Notes: generated from the letters alone by a model not told the origin. 64,000 bases of DNA from Streptomyces omiyaensis (GCF_014650895.1 NZ_BMVV01000020.1:79015-143014), one strand, 5' to 3'. Positions 35,013 through 43,776 are shown, counted from the stretch's first letter. Made by a program: numbers and translations.

Positions 35013-35743
35013 GGGTTCTCCCCCTTGATGATCTTCGGCAGGTCCTTGGCGTAGTCGTCGACGGTGGCGTCCTCCCCGTACAGGACGTAGCCCTGGTCGG
35101 TGGTGGGGGAGAAGGCGACGACCTGGGCGCCGTGCATGGAGACGACGCTGCCGTCCTTCTCCTTCTTCGCCGGGTCGATGCCGATGCCGATCGAGCGGGC
35201 GCCCGCCTGGATCTTCGCGAAGTCGCCGGTGAGGCCGGTGAAGGACGGGTCGCCGGCCGCGGGCAGCCACTTGGCCAGCGAGGCGGCCGTGTCCCGCTCG
35301 GGGTCGGTGGTGACGAAGACGACCTGGAGCTTGTCCTGGTCGGCCTGGGGCAGCTGCTTCTTGGCGATGGCGATGTTGCTCATCGTCAGCGGGCACACGT
35401 CGGGGCAGTTGGTGTAGCCGAAGTAGAGGAGCGTCGGCTTGCCCTTGGTGCGCTCGCGCAGGTCGTACGTCGCGCCCGTGGTGTCGGTGAGGACGAGGTC
35501 GGGCTTGGTGAACGGCCGGTCGAGGACGGTGGCGGCCCGGGCCTGCCCGGCGGTGCCCCCCTCGATCTGGACGACACCGGACGAGGTGGCCTTCTCGTCG
35601 TCGCTGCCGAGGCCGACCGCGGCGGTGATGCCGAGGGCGGCGACGATCGCGACGGCGGCGATGATCAGCGGGGTGCGCCGGCCGGGGCGGCCGGTGGTGC
35701 CGTCCCCGCCGCTCTGCGACGGGGACGTCTTCTCAGTGGACAT
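35009..35743 (-). CDS. sco: Sco-family copper protein for cytochrome c oxidase assembly
   Basis: 244 residues. One N-terminal membrane anchor (~24-46) holds a thioredoxin-fold domain outside. The copper ligands are present: C113 and C117 in CPDVC and H204 in SMHGAQ. Sco delivers Cu to the CuA site of cytochrome c oxidase, and in S. lividans also affects morphological development through copper. It is the central gene of the copper operon, 45 bp after the YcnI gene and overlapping ecuC. Confidence 0.94.
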   Translation of the reverse strand: MSTEKTSPSQSGGDGTTGRPGRRTPLIIAAVAIVAALGITAAVGLGSDDEKATSSGVVQIEGGTAGQARAATVLDRPFTKPDLVLTDTTGATYDLRERTKGKPTLLYFGYTNCPDVCPLTMSNIAIAKKQLPQADQDKLQVVFVTTDPERDTAASLAKWLPAAGDPSFTGLTGDFAKIQAGARSIGIGIDPAKKEKDGSVVSMHGAQVVAFSPTTDQGYVLYGEDATVDDYAKDLPKIIKGENP

Positions 35744-35788
35744 GAGGTGACTGTCTTTCGGGGTGCTGGGCGTGCTGGGCGGGTGCCG

Positions 35789-36538
35789 TCAGGCCGAGCG
35801 ACGGCGTCCGGCGAGGAGGCCGAAGGCGACACCGGCGATGCCGACGACGATGCCGGCGACGCCGAGGACACGGGCCGTGGTGTCGGTCGAGGAGGCGGAG
35901 GCGGTCGTGGTGCCGGCGTGGTCGCCGGCCGCGTCGTGGCCGGCCTTCGCGTCGGTGGTGGCGGTGGGCGCGGCGGAGGTGGCGGCGCCGCCGTGGTGGT
36001 CGTCGCCGGCGGCCGAGAGCTTCAGGACGGGGGCCGGGTTCTGCGGCTCCTCGGAGCCCTTCTGCTCCTCGATCCAGCGCACGACCTCGTCGTTGTCGTA
36101 GGTCTGGATCGCCTTGAGGACGAGCTGGTCGGCGTCCTCCGGCAGCTGGCCGAGGGAGAGCGGGAACTGCTGGAACTGGCCGGGGCCGATCTTCGAGCCG
36201 TCCGCGGTCCAGGTGACCTTGGAGACGGCCTCGTTGATCTGCTTGCCGTGCAGGGTCAGCGGCTTGTCCAGCTTGGCCTTGGTGACCTCGGCCTTCCAGC
36301 CCGGGACCGGCTGCGGCATGACGGAGGCGAGCGGGTGGTCGAGCGGGAAGTTGACCTCCAGCTTCACGGTGGAGGCGTTGTCGCGCTCGTTCGGGACCTT
36401 GATGTTCACGGTCGCGTAGCCGCCCTTGGCGGCCTCGCCCTGGGGCTGGACGCTGACGTGCGCGAAGGCCGTGCCCGAGAGCAGGACGACGGAGGCGGCG
36501 GCGGTACCGGCGGCGAGGGCGGCGCGGGACAGGTTCAT
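35789..36538 (-). CDS. YcnI/DUF1775 copper-associated membrane protein
   Basis: 249 residues. A signal peptide (~1-26) ends at TAFA|HVSVQP, leaving an N-terminal His that, with a conserved Trp, binds copper in YcnI proteins. The DUF1775 domain spans ~27-175. A Thr/Ala/His-rich linker (DDHHGGAATS) leads to a C-terminal membrane helix and the basic tail GRRRSA, which keep the domain on the cell surface. In Bacillus, ycnI clusters with copper import genes. Placement before sco supports a copper-sequestering role. Confidence 0.9.
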   Translation of the reverse strand: MNLSRAALAAGTAAASVVLLSGTAFAHVSVQPQGEAAKGGYATVNIKVPNERDNASTVKLEVNFPLDHPLASVMPQPVPGWKAEVTKAKLDKPLTLHGKQINEAVSKVTWTADGSKIGPGQFQQFPLSLGQLPEDADQLVLKAIQTYDNDEVVRWIEEQKGSEEPQNPAPVLKLSAAGDDHHGGAATSAAPTATTDAKAGHDAAGDHAGTTTASASSTDTTARVLGVAGIVVGIAGVAFGLLAGRRRSA

Positions 36539-36687
36539 GGAGAGGCACTCCGGCTCGGTGAGGGGGCCGCGGTGGGCCCCGGAGAAGGGAAGGCGGTCCG
36601 GTCCGGCGCACGCACCGGGGCCACGGGCGGACCCGGGCGGGTGGGCGCGGACGGGCGCGGCCCCGCTCCCTCGTGGAGCGGACCGCG

Positions 36688-37467
36688 TCAGGCTGCGAGG
36701 ACGCAGGCGGCGACCGGCGGGCCGCGGCGGATCACCGTGTGCTGGAGTGCCCCGGCCACCGGCGGCGGCGAGGAGTCGAAGGCGGTGCGCGGCCGGCCGT
36801 GCGGAGCGGTGCGGGCCAGGGTCGCCAGGCCGGCGAGCAGGGTCCGTACGAGCCGGAGCGCGGCGCGCAGGGAGCGCACCAGCGTGCTTTCGGCCAGCTC
36901 GGTCGCGCCCTGCTCGGAGAGCTCGACGAGCCGGACCAGGGCGAGGTCGCCCCGGCGCAGCAGCCAGCCGGCCACCAGGGCGGCGAGCAGGTGGCCGAGC
37001 GCCATCGGCAGGCTCGGCAGCAGCGCGTCCGCGGGCGTCGCGCCGGCCGCGTGCATGCCCGCGTGGGCCTGCGCGGCGGACGGGTCGATCCCGGCGCGGT
37101 CCAGGACCCCGGCGGCGTCGCCGGGGGTGAGGGAGGCCGCGCCCGAGCCGCAGATCAGCTTGGCCGCCATCCGCACCAGGGTGTCGTCGGCCCGCTCGCC
37201 CAGGGCGAGCTGCCGCTGGCCGAGGCCGAAGAGCAGGTGGAGGCCGAGCTGCCCGCCCGCGAGGGCGGCGACGACGAAGCCGAGGGAGCGCTCGCGTCCG
37301 GTGAGCAGGACCGTGACCCCGAAGACGCCGAGGAAGCCGGCGAGGAGGGTCCACAGGGCGATGCCCGCACAGGCGGCGAGGGCGTGTCCCAGCGCGGACA
37401 GCACGACGCAGACCGCGGTGAACACCGCGGCCCTCAGCAGCCGTGGAGCGAGCGCGGGGGCAGACAT
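36688..37467 (-). CDS. Hypothetical membrane protein at the head of the copper operon
   Basis: 259 residues with about five hydrophobic segments (~9-28, 32-55, 62-82, ~150-170). A loop contains HAGMHAAGATPADALLPSLP with His and Met residues that could bind metal. The C-terminal ~70 residues are soluble and basic. I do not recognise a family. It lies 149 bp upstream of the YcnI gene in the same direction; a weak hairpin (36663-36681) between them may separate the units. A copper-related role is inferred only from its neighbours. Confidence 0.72.
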   Translation of the reverse strand: MSAPALAPRLLRAAVFTAVCVVLSALGHALAACAGIALWTLLAGFLGVFGVTVLLTGRERSLGFVVAALAGGQLGLHLLFGLGQRQLALGERADDTLVRMAAKLICGSGAASLTPGDAAGVLDRAGIDPSAAQAHAGMHAAGATPADALLPSLPMALGHLLAALVAGWLLRRGDLALVRLVELSEQGATELAESTLVRSLRAALRLVRTLLAGLATLARTAPHGRPRTAFDSSPPPVAGALQHTVIRRGPPVAACVLAA

Positions 37468-37670
37468 GGCGGCCCCATCATCGCACCAGGGCCCCAGCCC
37501 GCAGGAGGCAGGTCCGCAAGGTCGTTCTTGGGGGTGTTCGGGCCGACATACACCGGCTCCGGTCCCGTCGCATCCGCCGAACGGGCGCTCTTGGCCGGTT
37601 CGGGCGCTTACGGACGCCCGTCCCCGGCAATAGCTAGGGGTATGTCGAGCCGCTGCCGGGAGGCTGGAGC

Positions 37671-38120
37671 ATGAGCATCTGGTGGTCACTCCATCTGCGG
37701 CGCGAGGCCGCGAGCGTGCCGCTCGCCCGGCGCCTGTTCCTCGGCACCATGGAGACGGCCGGGGTCGATCCGGACGTGTCCTACGAGCTGTCCGTGGCCC
37801 TGACCGAGGCGTGTGCCAACGCGGTCGAGCACGGCGGCGGTGCCGCCGCGGGCCGCGGCTCGGAGGCGTACCGGGTGACGGCCTTCCTCGACGGCGAGAC
37901 CTGCCGGATCGAGGTGGCCGACGCCGGTCCGGGCTTCGCCGGGGCACCGCCCTCGGCGGCCCCCGCCGCCGGCGCGGACGCCGAGCACGGGCGAGGGCTG
38001 CGGCTGATCGAGGAGCTCTCCGACCACGTCCACTTCGGCCGCTCGGGCCGCGGCGGGGCGGTGGTCAGCTTCGACAAGATCCTCAAGTGGAAGGACAGCC
38101 CGTCCCTGCTGATGGCCTGA
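37671..38120 (+). CDS. RsbW-like ATP-binding protein (putative anti-sigma factor)
   Basis: 149 residues, a single HATPase_c_2 domain: N-box ELSVALTEACANAVEHG, G1 box EVADAGPGF, and G2 box HGRGLRLIEELSD. Such proteins are serine kinases and anti-sigma factors of the SpoIIAB/RsbW type, numerous in Streptomyces and often working with SpoIIE-type phosphatases, one of which is encoded 1.6 kb away. No sigma factor or antagonist gene is adjacent, so its partner is unknown. The message ends at a strong hairpin. Confidence 0.87.
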   Translation: MSIWWSLHLRREAASVPLARRLFLGTMETAGVDPDVSYELSVALTEACANAVEHGGGAAAGRGSEAYRVTAFLDGETCRIEVADAGPGFAGAPPSAAPAAGADAEHGRGLRLIEELSDHVHFGRSGRGGAVVSFDKILKWKDSPSLLMA

Positions 38121-38124
38121 ACGG

Positions 38125-38155
38125 CGAGAAGGGCCCCCGGCGGGAGCCCTTCTCG
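38125..38155. terminator. Hairpin terminator between convergent genes
   Basis: CGAGAAGGGC (38125-38134) pairs with GCCCTTCTCG (38146-38155), a perfect 10-bp stem with an 11-nt loop. It lies 5 bp after the RsbW-like gene and 15 bp before the pepP stop, serving both directions. Confidence 0.82.
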
Positions 38156-38169
38156 ACGGTGCGGCGGGG

Positions 38170-39627
38170 TCAGCCCTTCAGGGCCGCCATCCACGCCTCG
38201 ACCTCGTCCGAGCGGCGCGGCAGCTGGTCCGACAGGTTCCGGTTGCCGTCCTCGGTGACGAGGATGTCGTCCTCGATCCGGACGCCGATGCCGCGGTACT
38301 CCTCCGGCACGGTCAGGTCGTCGGCCTGGAAGTAGAGCCCGGGCTCCACGGTCAGGCACATGCCCGGCTCCAGGGTGGTGTCGACGTACGCCTCGGTGCG
38401 CGCGGCGGCGCAGTCGTGGACGTCCATGCCGAGCATGTGGCCGGTGCCGTGCAGGGTCCAGCGGCGCTGGAGGCCCAGCTCCAGGACGCGCTCGACCGGG
38501 CCCTCGACGAGGCCCCACTCGACGAGCTTCTCGGCGAGCACGCGCTGGGCGGCGTCGTGGAAGTCGCGGTAGGCGGCGCCGGGCTTCACCGCGGCGATGC
38601 CCGCCTCCTGCGCCTCGTACACGGCGTCGTAGATCTTGCGCTGGACGTCGGTGTACCGGCCGTTGATCGGCAGGGTGCGGGTGACGTCGGCGGTGTACAG
38701 CTCGGTGGTCTCGACGCCGGCGTCGAGGAGGAGCAGGTCGCCGGGGCGGACCGCGCCGTCGTTGCGGACCCAGTGGAGGGTGCAGGCGTGCGGGCCGGCG
38801 GCGCAGATGGAGCCGTAGCCGACGTCGTTGCCCTCGACGCGGGCGCGGAGGAAGAAGGTGCCCTCGATGTAGCGCTCGCTGGTCGCCTCGGCCTTGTCGA
38901 GGACCTTCACGACGTCCTCGAAGCCGCGGGCGGTGGAGGCGCAGGCCTTCTCCAGCTCGGCGATCTCGAAGGCGTCCTTGACGAGGCGGGCCTCGGAGAG
39001 GAAGACCCGCAGCTCCTCGTCGCGCTCGGCGGTGACCTTGTCGGTGAGGGCGGCCTCGATGCCGGCGTCGTGGCCGCGCACGGCGCGGACCGGGCCGGTG
39101 GCCTCCTTGAGCGCGGCGGTGAGTTCGCGCACGTCCTTCGCCGGGATGCCGAGCAGCTGCTCCGCCTCGGCGAGGGAGTGGCGGCGGCCGACCCACAGCT
39201 CGCCCATGCCGTCGAGCCAGAACTCGCCGTTCTCGCGGTCGGAGCGGGGCAGCAGGTAGATCGTGGCCTCGTGCCCGTCCGCGACGGGCTCCAGGACCAG
39301 GACGCCGTCGTGGGTCTGGTCACCGGTGAGGTACGCGTACTCGGTCGAGGCGCGGAAGGCGTACTCGGTGTCGTTCGACCGCGTCTTCAGGTTGCCGGCC
39401 GGGACCACCAGGCGCTCGCCCGGGAAGCGGGCGGAGAGCGCGGCCCGGCGCGCGGCGGTCTCGGCCGCCTGCGGGATCGGCGCGAGCCCGGTCAGCTCCG
39501 TGTCGGCCCAGCCGGACTTCATGTTCTCGGCGAGCTCGTCGGAGACGCCCGGGTACAGGCCGTTCTTCCGCTGCTTGATCGGCTCTTCGGCCTCGTCCGG
39601 GGTCTCCGGAGTGAGCTCTTCGGCCAC
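38170..39627 (-). CDS. pepP: Xaa-Pro aminopeptidase (aminopeptidase P)
   Basis: 485 residues, M24B family. It removes N-terminal residues before proline. The N-terminal creatinase-like domain (~50-210) is followed by the metallopeptidase domain with the metal ligands in LLLLDAGVETTELYTADVTRT (two Asp, shown in landmarks DAGVE and DVTRT), the histidine in HGTGHMLGMDVHD, and glutamates in TVEPGLYF and RIEDDILV. GAGGAGGC precedes the ATG at 39627. It is single-gene, cytoplasmic, and convergent with the RsbW-like gene. Confidence 0.94.
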   Translation of the reverse strand: MAEELTPETPDEAEEPIKQRKNGLYPGVSDELAENMKSGWADTELTGLAPIPQAAETAARRAALSARFPGERLVVPAGNLKTRSNDTEYAFRASTEYAYLTGDQTHDGVLVLEPVADGHEATIYLLPRSDRENGEFWLDGMGELWVGRRHSLAEAEQLLGIPAKDVRELTAALKEATGPVRAVRGHDAGIEAALTDKVTAERDEELRVFLSEARLVKDAFEIAELEKACASTARGFEDVVKVLDKAEATSERYIEGTFFLRARVEGNDVGYGSICAAGPHACTLHWVRNDGAVRPGDLLLLDAGVETTELYTADVTRTLPINGRYTDVQRKIYDAVYEAQEAGIAAVKPGAAYRDFHDAAQRVLAEKLVEWGLVEGPVERVLELGLQRRWTLHGTGHMLGMDVHDCAAARTEAYVDTTLEPGMCLTVEPGLYFQADDLTVPEEYRGIGVRIEDDILVTEDGNRNLSDQLPRRSDEVEAWMAALKG

Positions 39628-39731
39628 GGGTCTGCCTCCTCTTGGTACGACACTGAACCCCCTCCATCGTACGGTCGTGCGGAAGGGGGCCCAGGGCCGG
39701 AAGGCCCGTTACCGTCCGGTCGGCGGCGCGC

Positions 39732-41213
39732 TCAGTCGAAGCGGGCGGCGAGCAGCACCACGTCCTCGCCCTCCACCGCCGGGTCGAGCCCGTCCGGGAG
39801 CACGGTCCGCAGGACGTGGTCGGCGATCGCCCCGGGGTCCTCCCGGTCCGCGCGGGGCACGCTCGCGGCGGCCGCGTGGAGCCGGGCGAAGGCCCGGTCC
39901 ATGGGGTCGCCGGTACGCCGCAGCAGTCCGTCCGTGTACAGCAGCACCGTTTCTCCGGGCGCGGGCGACAGTTCCACGCTCGGCGCCTCCCAGCAGGAGA
40001 GCATTCCGAGCGGGGCGGAGAGCGAGGTCTCCACGAATGCGGTGCGGCGCGCGCCGACGAGGAGCGGCGGCGCGTGGCCCGCGCCGGCCAGCACGATCCT
40101 GCGCCGGTCCGGTTCGGCGAAGGCGAAGAGGGCGGTGGCCGAGCGGGCCGGCTCGGTGAGCCGGAGCAGCAGCTCCAGGTCGGAGAGGACGGCGACCGGG
40201 TCCTCCCCCTCCATGACCGCGTACGCCCGCAGCGAGGCGCGCAGCCGGCCCATCGCGGCCAGCGCGCTCGGCCCGGTGCCGGAGACGGAGCCGACGGCGA
40301 GCCCGAGGGCGCCGTCGGGCAGCGGCAGGGCGTCGTACCAGTCGCCGCCGCCCCGGGGGCCGGTGCGGTGGCGGGCGGCGAGCCGGACCCCGGGGACGCG
40401 GGGGAGCCGGCTCGGGAGCAGCTCCTCGGCGACGGTGGAGACCTGGACGCGGGCGCGCTCGACCTGGAGGAGGCGGGCGAGGTGCTCGGTGGCGAAGCGT
40501 CCGTAGAGTCCGACGAGGTGGCGCTGGCGCTCGGTGGGGGCGGCCGGCTCGTCGTAGAGCCAGACGCCTGCGCCCATCCGGCCGGCCTCCTCGGTGGCGA
40601 GGGGGAGGGCGTAGCTGGCGGCGTAGCCGAGCCGGGCGGCGACCTCGCGGTGGCGGGGGTCGAGGCCCTCCTCGGTGCGCACGTCGGGGATGGCGATGGG
40701 TTCCGGGACGCGGTGCGGGTCCGACGGGTCGGGGAGCCCGTCGAGGAGGCGGCCGTGGCTGCCGGAGCAGCGGGGGACGGTCTCGATGGTGCCGAGGTCG
40801 GCGTGGGCGAGGCCGAGGCCGACGGTGGTGGTGGGGCCGAGGCCGTCGGCGGGTTCGAGGACGGCCATGCCGCGGCGGGCGCCGACGAGGGCGGCTCCCG
40901 CGCCGAGGATCTCGTGGAGGGCCTCGTCGAGGGTGGCGGTCCTGATGAGCCGCTCGGTGAATTCGTGGAGGGTGGTGAGGTCGGAGACCCAGCCGGCGAG
41001 GCGGTCCGTGATCAGGACGCCGGGCCCGGGGGCCGCGTCGGCCGGTGCCGCCGCGGCGGGGACGCCCGCGAGGGGCGCCTTAGTGTGCGGTGGAGCGGGA
41101 ACCGTGGAATCGATTCCGGCCACTTTCGGAAGGTGCTTCGGCAGGTGTGGGGAGCTCATCTCGGTCGGCTTTCCGACCGGTGCGTTTGACGCCATGGCAT
41201 CGCAAACCCCCAT
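39732..41213 (-). CDS. GAF-PP2C (SpoIIE-type) serine phosphatase
   Basis: 493 residues. After a Pro/Ala-rich N-terminus (~1-70) comes a GAF sensor domain (~75-230) and a SpoIIE/PP2C domain (~250-490) with GPRGGGDWYDALPL, VGSVSGTGPSALAAMGRLR and LLYTDGLLRR. These enzymes dephosphorylate anti-anti-sigma factors, releasing sigma factors. The position usually Asp in the DV(S/M)GHG-type motif reads SVSGTG here, so metal binding may be altered. ATG 41213 is the upstream candidate; ATG 41195 is also possible. No STAS gene is adjacent. Confidence 0.86.
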   Translation of the reverse strand: MGVCDAMASNAPVGKPTEMSSPHLPKHLPKVAGIDSTVPAPPHTKAPLAGVPAAAAPADAAPGPGVLITDRLAGWVSDLTTLHEFTERLIRTATLDEALHEILGAGAALVGARRGMAVLEPADGLGPTTTVGLGLAHADLGTIETVPRCSGSHGRLLDGLPDPSDPHRVPEPIAIPDVRTEEGLDPRHREVAARLGYAASYALPLATEEAGRMGAGVWLYDEPAAPTERQRHLVGLYGRFATEHLARLLQVERARVQVSTVAEELLPSRLPRVPGVRLAARHRTGPRGGGDWYDALPLPDGALGLAVGSVSGTGPSALAAMGRLRASLRAYAVMEGEDPVAVLSDLELLLRLTEPARSATALFAFAEPDRRRIVLAGAGHAPPLLVGARRTAFVETSLSAPLGMLSCWEAPSVELSPAPGETVLLYTDGLLRRTGDPMDRAFARLHAAAASVPRADREDPGAIADHVLRTVLPDGLDPAVEGEDVVLLAARFD

Positions 41214-41706
41214 GTCATTGTGCGCCGCTCGATGTCTCCACATGTACACGCACCCGAGGAGCGATGTCCAGCATTGTCCCCATGGGACTTGTGGTGTCCG
41301 AGTGGCGTTCCGGGAGGTCGTGCGCAGGGGTTGAAGTGGGCTGGAAGTTGGCCGAAAATTACCCCCGCTGTGCACCTTTTGCGGTCGACTGGCGTCGTTT
41401 GAAAGCGCGTCATCCTGAGCGTGTGGGGTACGTAATCGATGACAGGCAGGGGCAGTTGCGAGCGCCCCGGGATCGAGTGGCGGAACCCCGGCGTCCCACG
41501 TGCCGCAGGCCGCAGCCCGTCCCCGCGTGGCGGGGATCGTGTTCTGAACCGGCTTCGACCTGACTGTGACCCGGCCCCGTTCCGGCCGGCCCCGCCCCCG
41601 AGCGGGGCGACGCACCGCCGACGCTGTACGCGCTGATACGCACGGTGAAGAGATCTGCACATGGTGTGATGTGGATTCGGCGTTCAACGGAAAGGAACGA
41701 GCGCTC
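41214..41706. other. Gene-free gap between divergent phosphatase and Prim-Pol genes
   Basis: This 493-bp divergent gap has no convincing coding sequence on either strand; open frames crossing it are antisense or out of codon bias. The part from about 41330 to 41430 is relatively AT-rich and is the likeliest place for promoters, with a TTGAAA at 41399-41404. The downstream gene has a good ribosome-binding site AAAGGAA near 41690. Confidence 0.5.
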
Positions 41707-42522
41707 ATGCGCGAGATCCTCGGAAGGCGACGCAGGCTCCGGTTCCGGCGCAAGGCGAGGGCCGCTCGACAGGACGCGGCGGTCACCTTCGCGGTCGAGT
41801 GGGACTGGCCCGTCCTGCCGGGCGTGGGACTCGAAGAGCCCGCCCCGACGACGAAGAGCTCCGGCCGGACCGGCCTGAAGACGAAGTCCGGCGCCCGGAG
41901 GGCGGAGCGGTCCGGCGGCGGGGACGCGACCGAGCGGTCCGGAGGCGCGCCCGAGCTGTCCGGGAACGCCGAGCGGTCCGGCGGCGAGGGCGGGCCGGTG
42001 TGCGCCTGCCCCGACCCCGGCTGCGTGGTCCCCGGCGCCCACCCCTTCGACCCCGGCCTGCTCGCCGCCACCACCGACGAGCGGATGATCCGCTGGTGGT
42101 GGACCCGGCGCCCGGACGCCCCGATCGTCCTGGCCACCGGCGGCCGCGCCCCCTGCGCGGTCAGCCTCCCGGCCCTCGCCGGCGCGCGCGCCCTGCGGGC
42201 CCTCGACGGGATGGGCATGCGCCTGGGTCCGGTGGTGGCGACGCCGACCCGCTGGTCGATCCTGGTCGCCCCGTACGACCTCGAACGGCTCGGCGAGCTG
42301 CTGTACGCGAAGGACAGCGTGCCCAGCTCGCTGCGCTTCCACGGGGAGGGCGGCTATCTGCTGGTGCCGCCGTCCACGGCGGGCACCGGGCAGGTCCGCT
42401 GGGAGCGGGCGCCGCTGACGGGCTCCGCCCGGCCCTGGCTGCCGGACGTCGAGGCGGTGGTGGACGCCCTGGTCGAGGCGAGCACGGCCGCGCCCGGCGG
42501 CGGGAGCCGACTCGCGTACTGA
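41707..42522 (+). CDS. Bifunctional primase-polymerase (Prim-Pol)-like protein
   Basis: 271 residues, resembling the stand-alone Prim-Pol-like proteins that are common in Streptomyces chromosomes. After a basic N-terminus (REILGRRRRLRFRRKARAAR) comes a low-complexity SGG-rich linker (~60-95), then CACPDPGCVVPGAHPFDPG, the Cys/His landmark of the family, and MIRWWWTRRPDAPIVLATG. The C-terminal half continues the fold. There is no helicase domain, so it may be a regulatory or repair remnant of a plasmid-type primase. The ATG follows AAAGGAACGAGCGCTC. The gene ends inside a 26-bp repeat. Confidence 0.75.
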   Translation: MREILGRRRRLRFRRKARAARQDAAVTFAVEWDWPVLPGVGLEEPAPTTKSSGRTGLKTKSGARRAERSGGGDATERSGGAPELSGNAERSGGEGGPVCACPDPGCVVPGAHPFDPGLLAATTDERMIRWWWTRRPDAPIVLATGGRAPCAVSLPALAGARALRALDGMGMRLGPVVATPTRWSILVAPYDLERLGELLYAKDSVPSSLRFHGEGGYLLVPPSTAGTGQVRWERAPLTGSARPWLPDVEAVVDALVEASTAAPGGGSRLAY

Positions 42523-42589
42523 CGGGTCGGGGCCGGTTCGCGTACTGACGGGTCGGGGCCGGTTCGCGTGCCGACGGGTCGGGCGGGAG
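42512..42589 (+). repeat. 26-bp tandem repeat across the end of the Prim-Pol gene
   Basis: The unit TCGCGTACTGACGGGTCGGG plus six bases starts at 42512, 42538 and 42564, with the third copy diverged. The first copy contains the stop codon (TGA 42520-42522), which is repeated in the second. Confidence 0.75.
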
Positions 42590-42774
42590 CGGGCACGCGT
42601 GCCGGCGTGTCCTGCGGGCGCCACCGTTCACCCGAACGGGTGTGTCCTGGGCCGACGCGCAGCGGAATCGGGCGCGCGGCCCGCCGGGCGTCCGTCCGGC
42701 GCCGGTAGGTTCGGCCGCACCGTCCGTGATCGTTCCCGGCCCGGACCGTTCCCCGAACAGAGCAGGTGGGTCGC

Positions 42775-43560
42775 ATGAGTCGGCTGAGCCCGGCGAAACT
42801 CCGCATGGCCGGCCTCGGCACCGCCGTCGCGATCGCCGTGCTGGTCCCCCTCGCCGCCAGGGCCGGCCAGCCCGACGCGGCACCGTCGGCCCCTTCCGCG
42901 GCCCCGGGAGCGTCCGCCGCCGACGGGAAGGCGGACGCCGGGACGGACGCCACGGGTGACGAGCGGGCGGACGCGGGGCCGGAGGGGCGCACGGGCGGTA
43001 CGGCGGCGACCGGAGGCGGTGCGGGACCCGGCGGGGACACGGCCGGGGGCACGGCGGCCGGGGAGCCCGGCGGAGGTCTGCTGGACGGCCTGGGGCTCGG
43101 CCGGGAGGCCCGTACGCCCGGGAGCGCGGGGGACGCCGGGGAGGCTCGCCCCTCCGCGGCGGCACCGGCGCCCGGGAGGAGCGCCGTCGCCGCGGCCGCG
43201 GGGCACGAGCGGGTCAGCCGCTGCGGTCCCGAACTCGCCTCGCCCGAGGGCGTCGAGGCCCAGACCTGCGTCCTCTCCGAGGGGCCGGACGTCTGGGCGC
43301 GTACGTACTACCGCAACGCCACCGGCCGGGAGATCGACGCGATTCTTACCCTCATGGCGCCGGGCGGACGGACGGTCCAGGTGCGTTGCGCGGTGCCCGC
43401 GCGGGACGAGCCGGACACCTGCGAGACGCCCAGGGAGCCGGGCACGGGGGCGGCCCGATCGCACACGGCGGTGGCGGAGTTCGCGAGGAGCGGCGAGGGC
43501 GGAGATGCGCCGCTGTTGCTGCGGTCGGGCAGCAACACGGCCGACGGCGAAGCGAGTTGA
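42775..43560 (+). CDS. Hypothetical exported protein with low-complexity stalk
   Basis: 261 residues. A signal peptide or membrane anchor (~8-30, AGLGTAVAIAVLVPLAARAG) is followed by ~110 residues of Gly/Ala/Asp/Thr-rich low complexity and then a compact C-terminal domain (~145-235). This domain contains four Cys residues (RCGPEL, AQTCVLSEG, VQVRCAVP, DTCETP), probably two disulfides in the secreted state. I do not recognise the family. ATG 42775 with AGGTGGG upstream is chosen over the GTG at 42766. A hairpin at 43598-43637 follows. Confidence 0.75.
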   Translation: MSRLSPAKLRMAGLGTAVAIAVLVPLAARAGQPDAAPSAPSAAPGASAADGKADAGTDATGDERADAGPEGRTGGTAATGGGAGPGGDTAGGTAAGEPGGGLLDGLGLGREARTPGSAGDAGEARPSAAAPAPGRSAVAAAAGHERVSRCGPELASPEGVEAQTCVLSEGPDVWARTYYRNATGREIDAILTLMAPGGRTVQVRCAVPARDEPDTCETPREPGTGAARSHTAVAEFARSGEGGDAPLLLRSGSNTADGEAS

Positions 43561-43597
43561 GAAGCGCCCGGCGCGACGGCGGGGCGGACATGGAAAC

Positions 43598-43637
43598 GCC
43601 CGGTCGCTGGCGACGGGGGATGCACCAGCGACCGGGC
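43598..43637. terminator. Hairpin terminator, 13-bp arms
   Basis: GCCCGGTCGCTGG (43598-43610) pairs with CCAGCGACCGGGC (43625-43637) around a 14-nt loop. It lies 38 bp after the exported-protein gene and upstream of the convergent DUF5926 gene's end. Confidence 0.8.
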
Positions 43638-43776
43638 TTCCAGAACGGTAACAAGAGATCTGCTGTTCGCAAATTCGATCTCGGTTATTCGGACAGGGAT
43701 TTACCGCTCCGTAGGTTCCGCTGTGGCGGAAGTCACCGACTGGTCGGTCTGTCAGTCACCGATACCACCTGGGGTA

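Noticed and set aside
30219..35054. A 1611-codon open frame on the plus strand opposite pheA and the copper operon.
   Set aside because: Low-complexity composition and complete overlap with well-supported genes on the other strand; a GC-bias shadow.
41214..41706. Short open frames in the phosphatase/Prim-Pol gap considered as small genes.
   Set aside because: None has both a ribosome-binding site and Streptomyces codon bias; they overlap one another on both strands.
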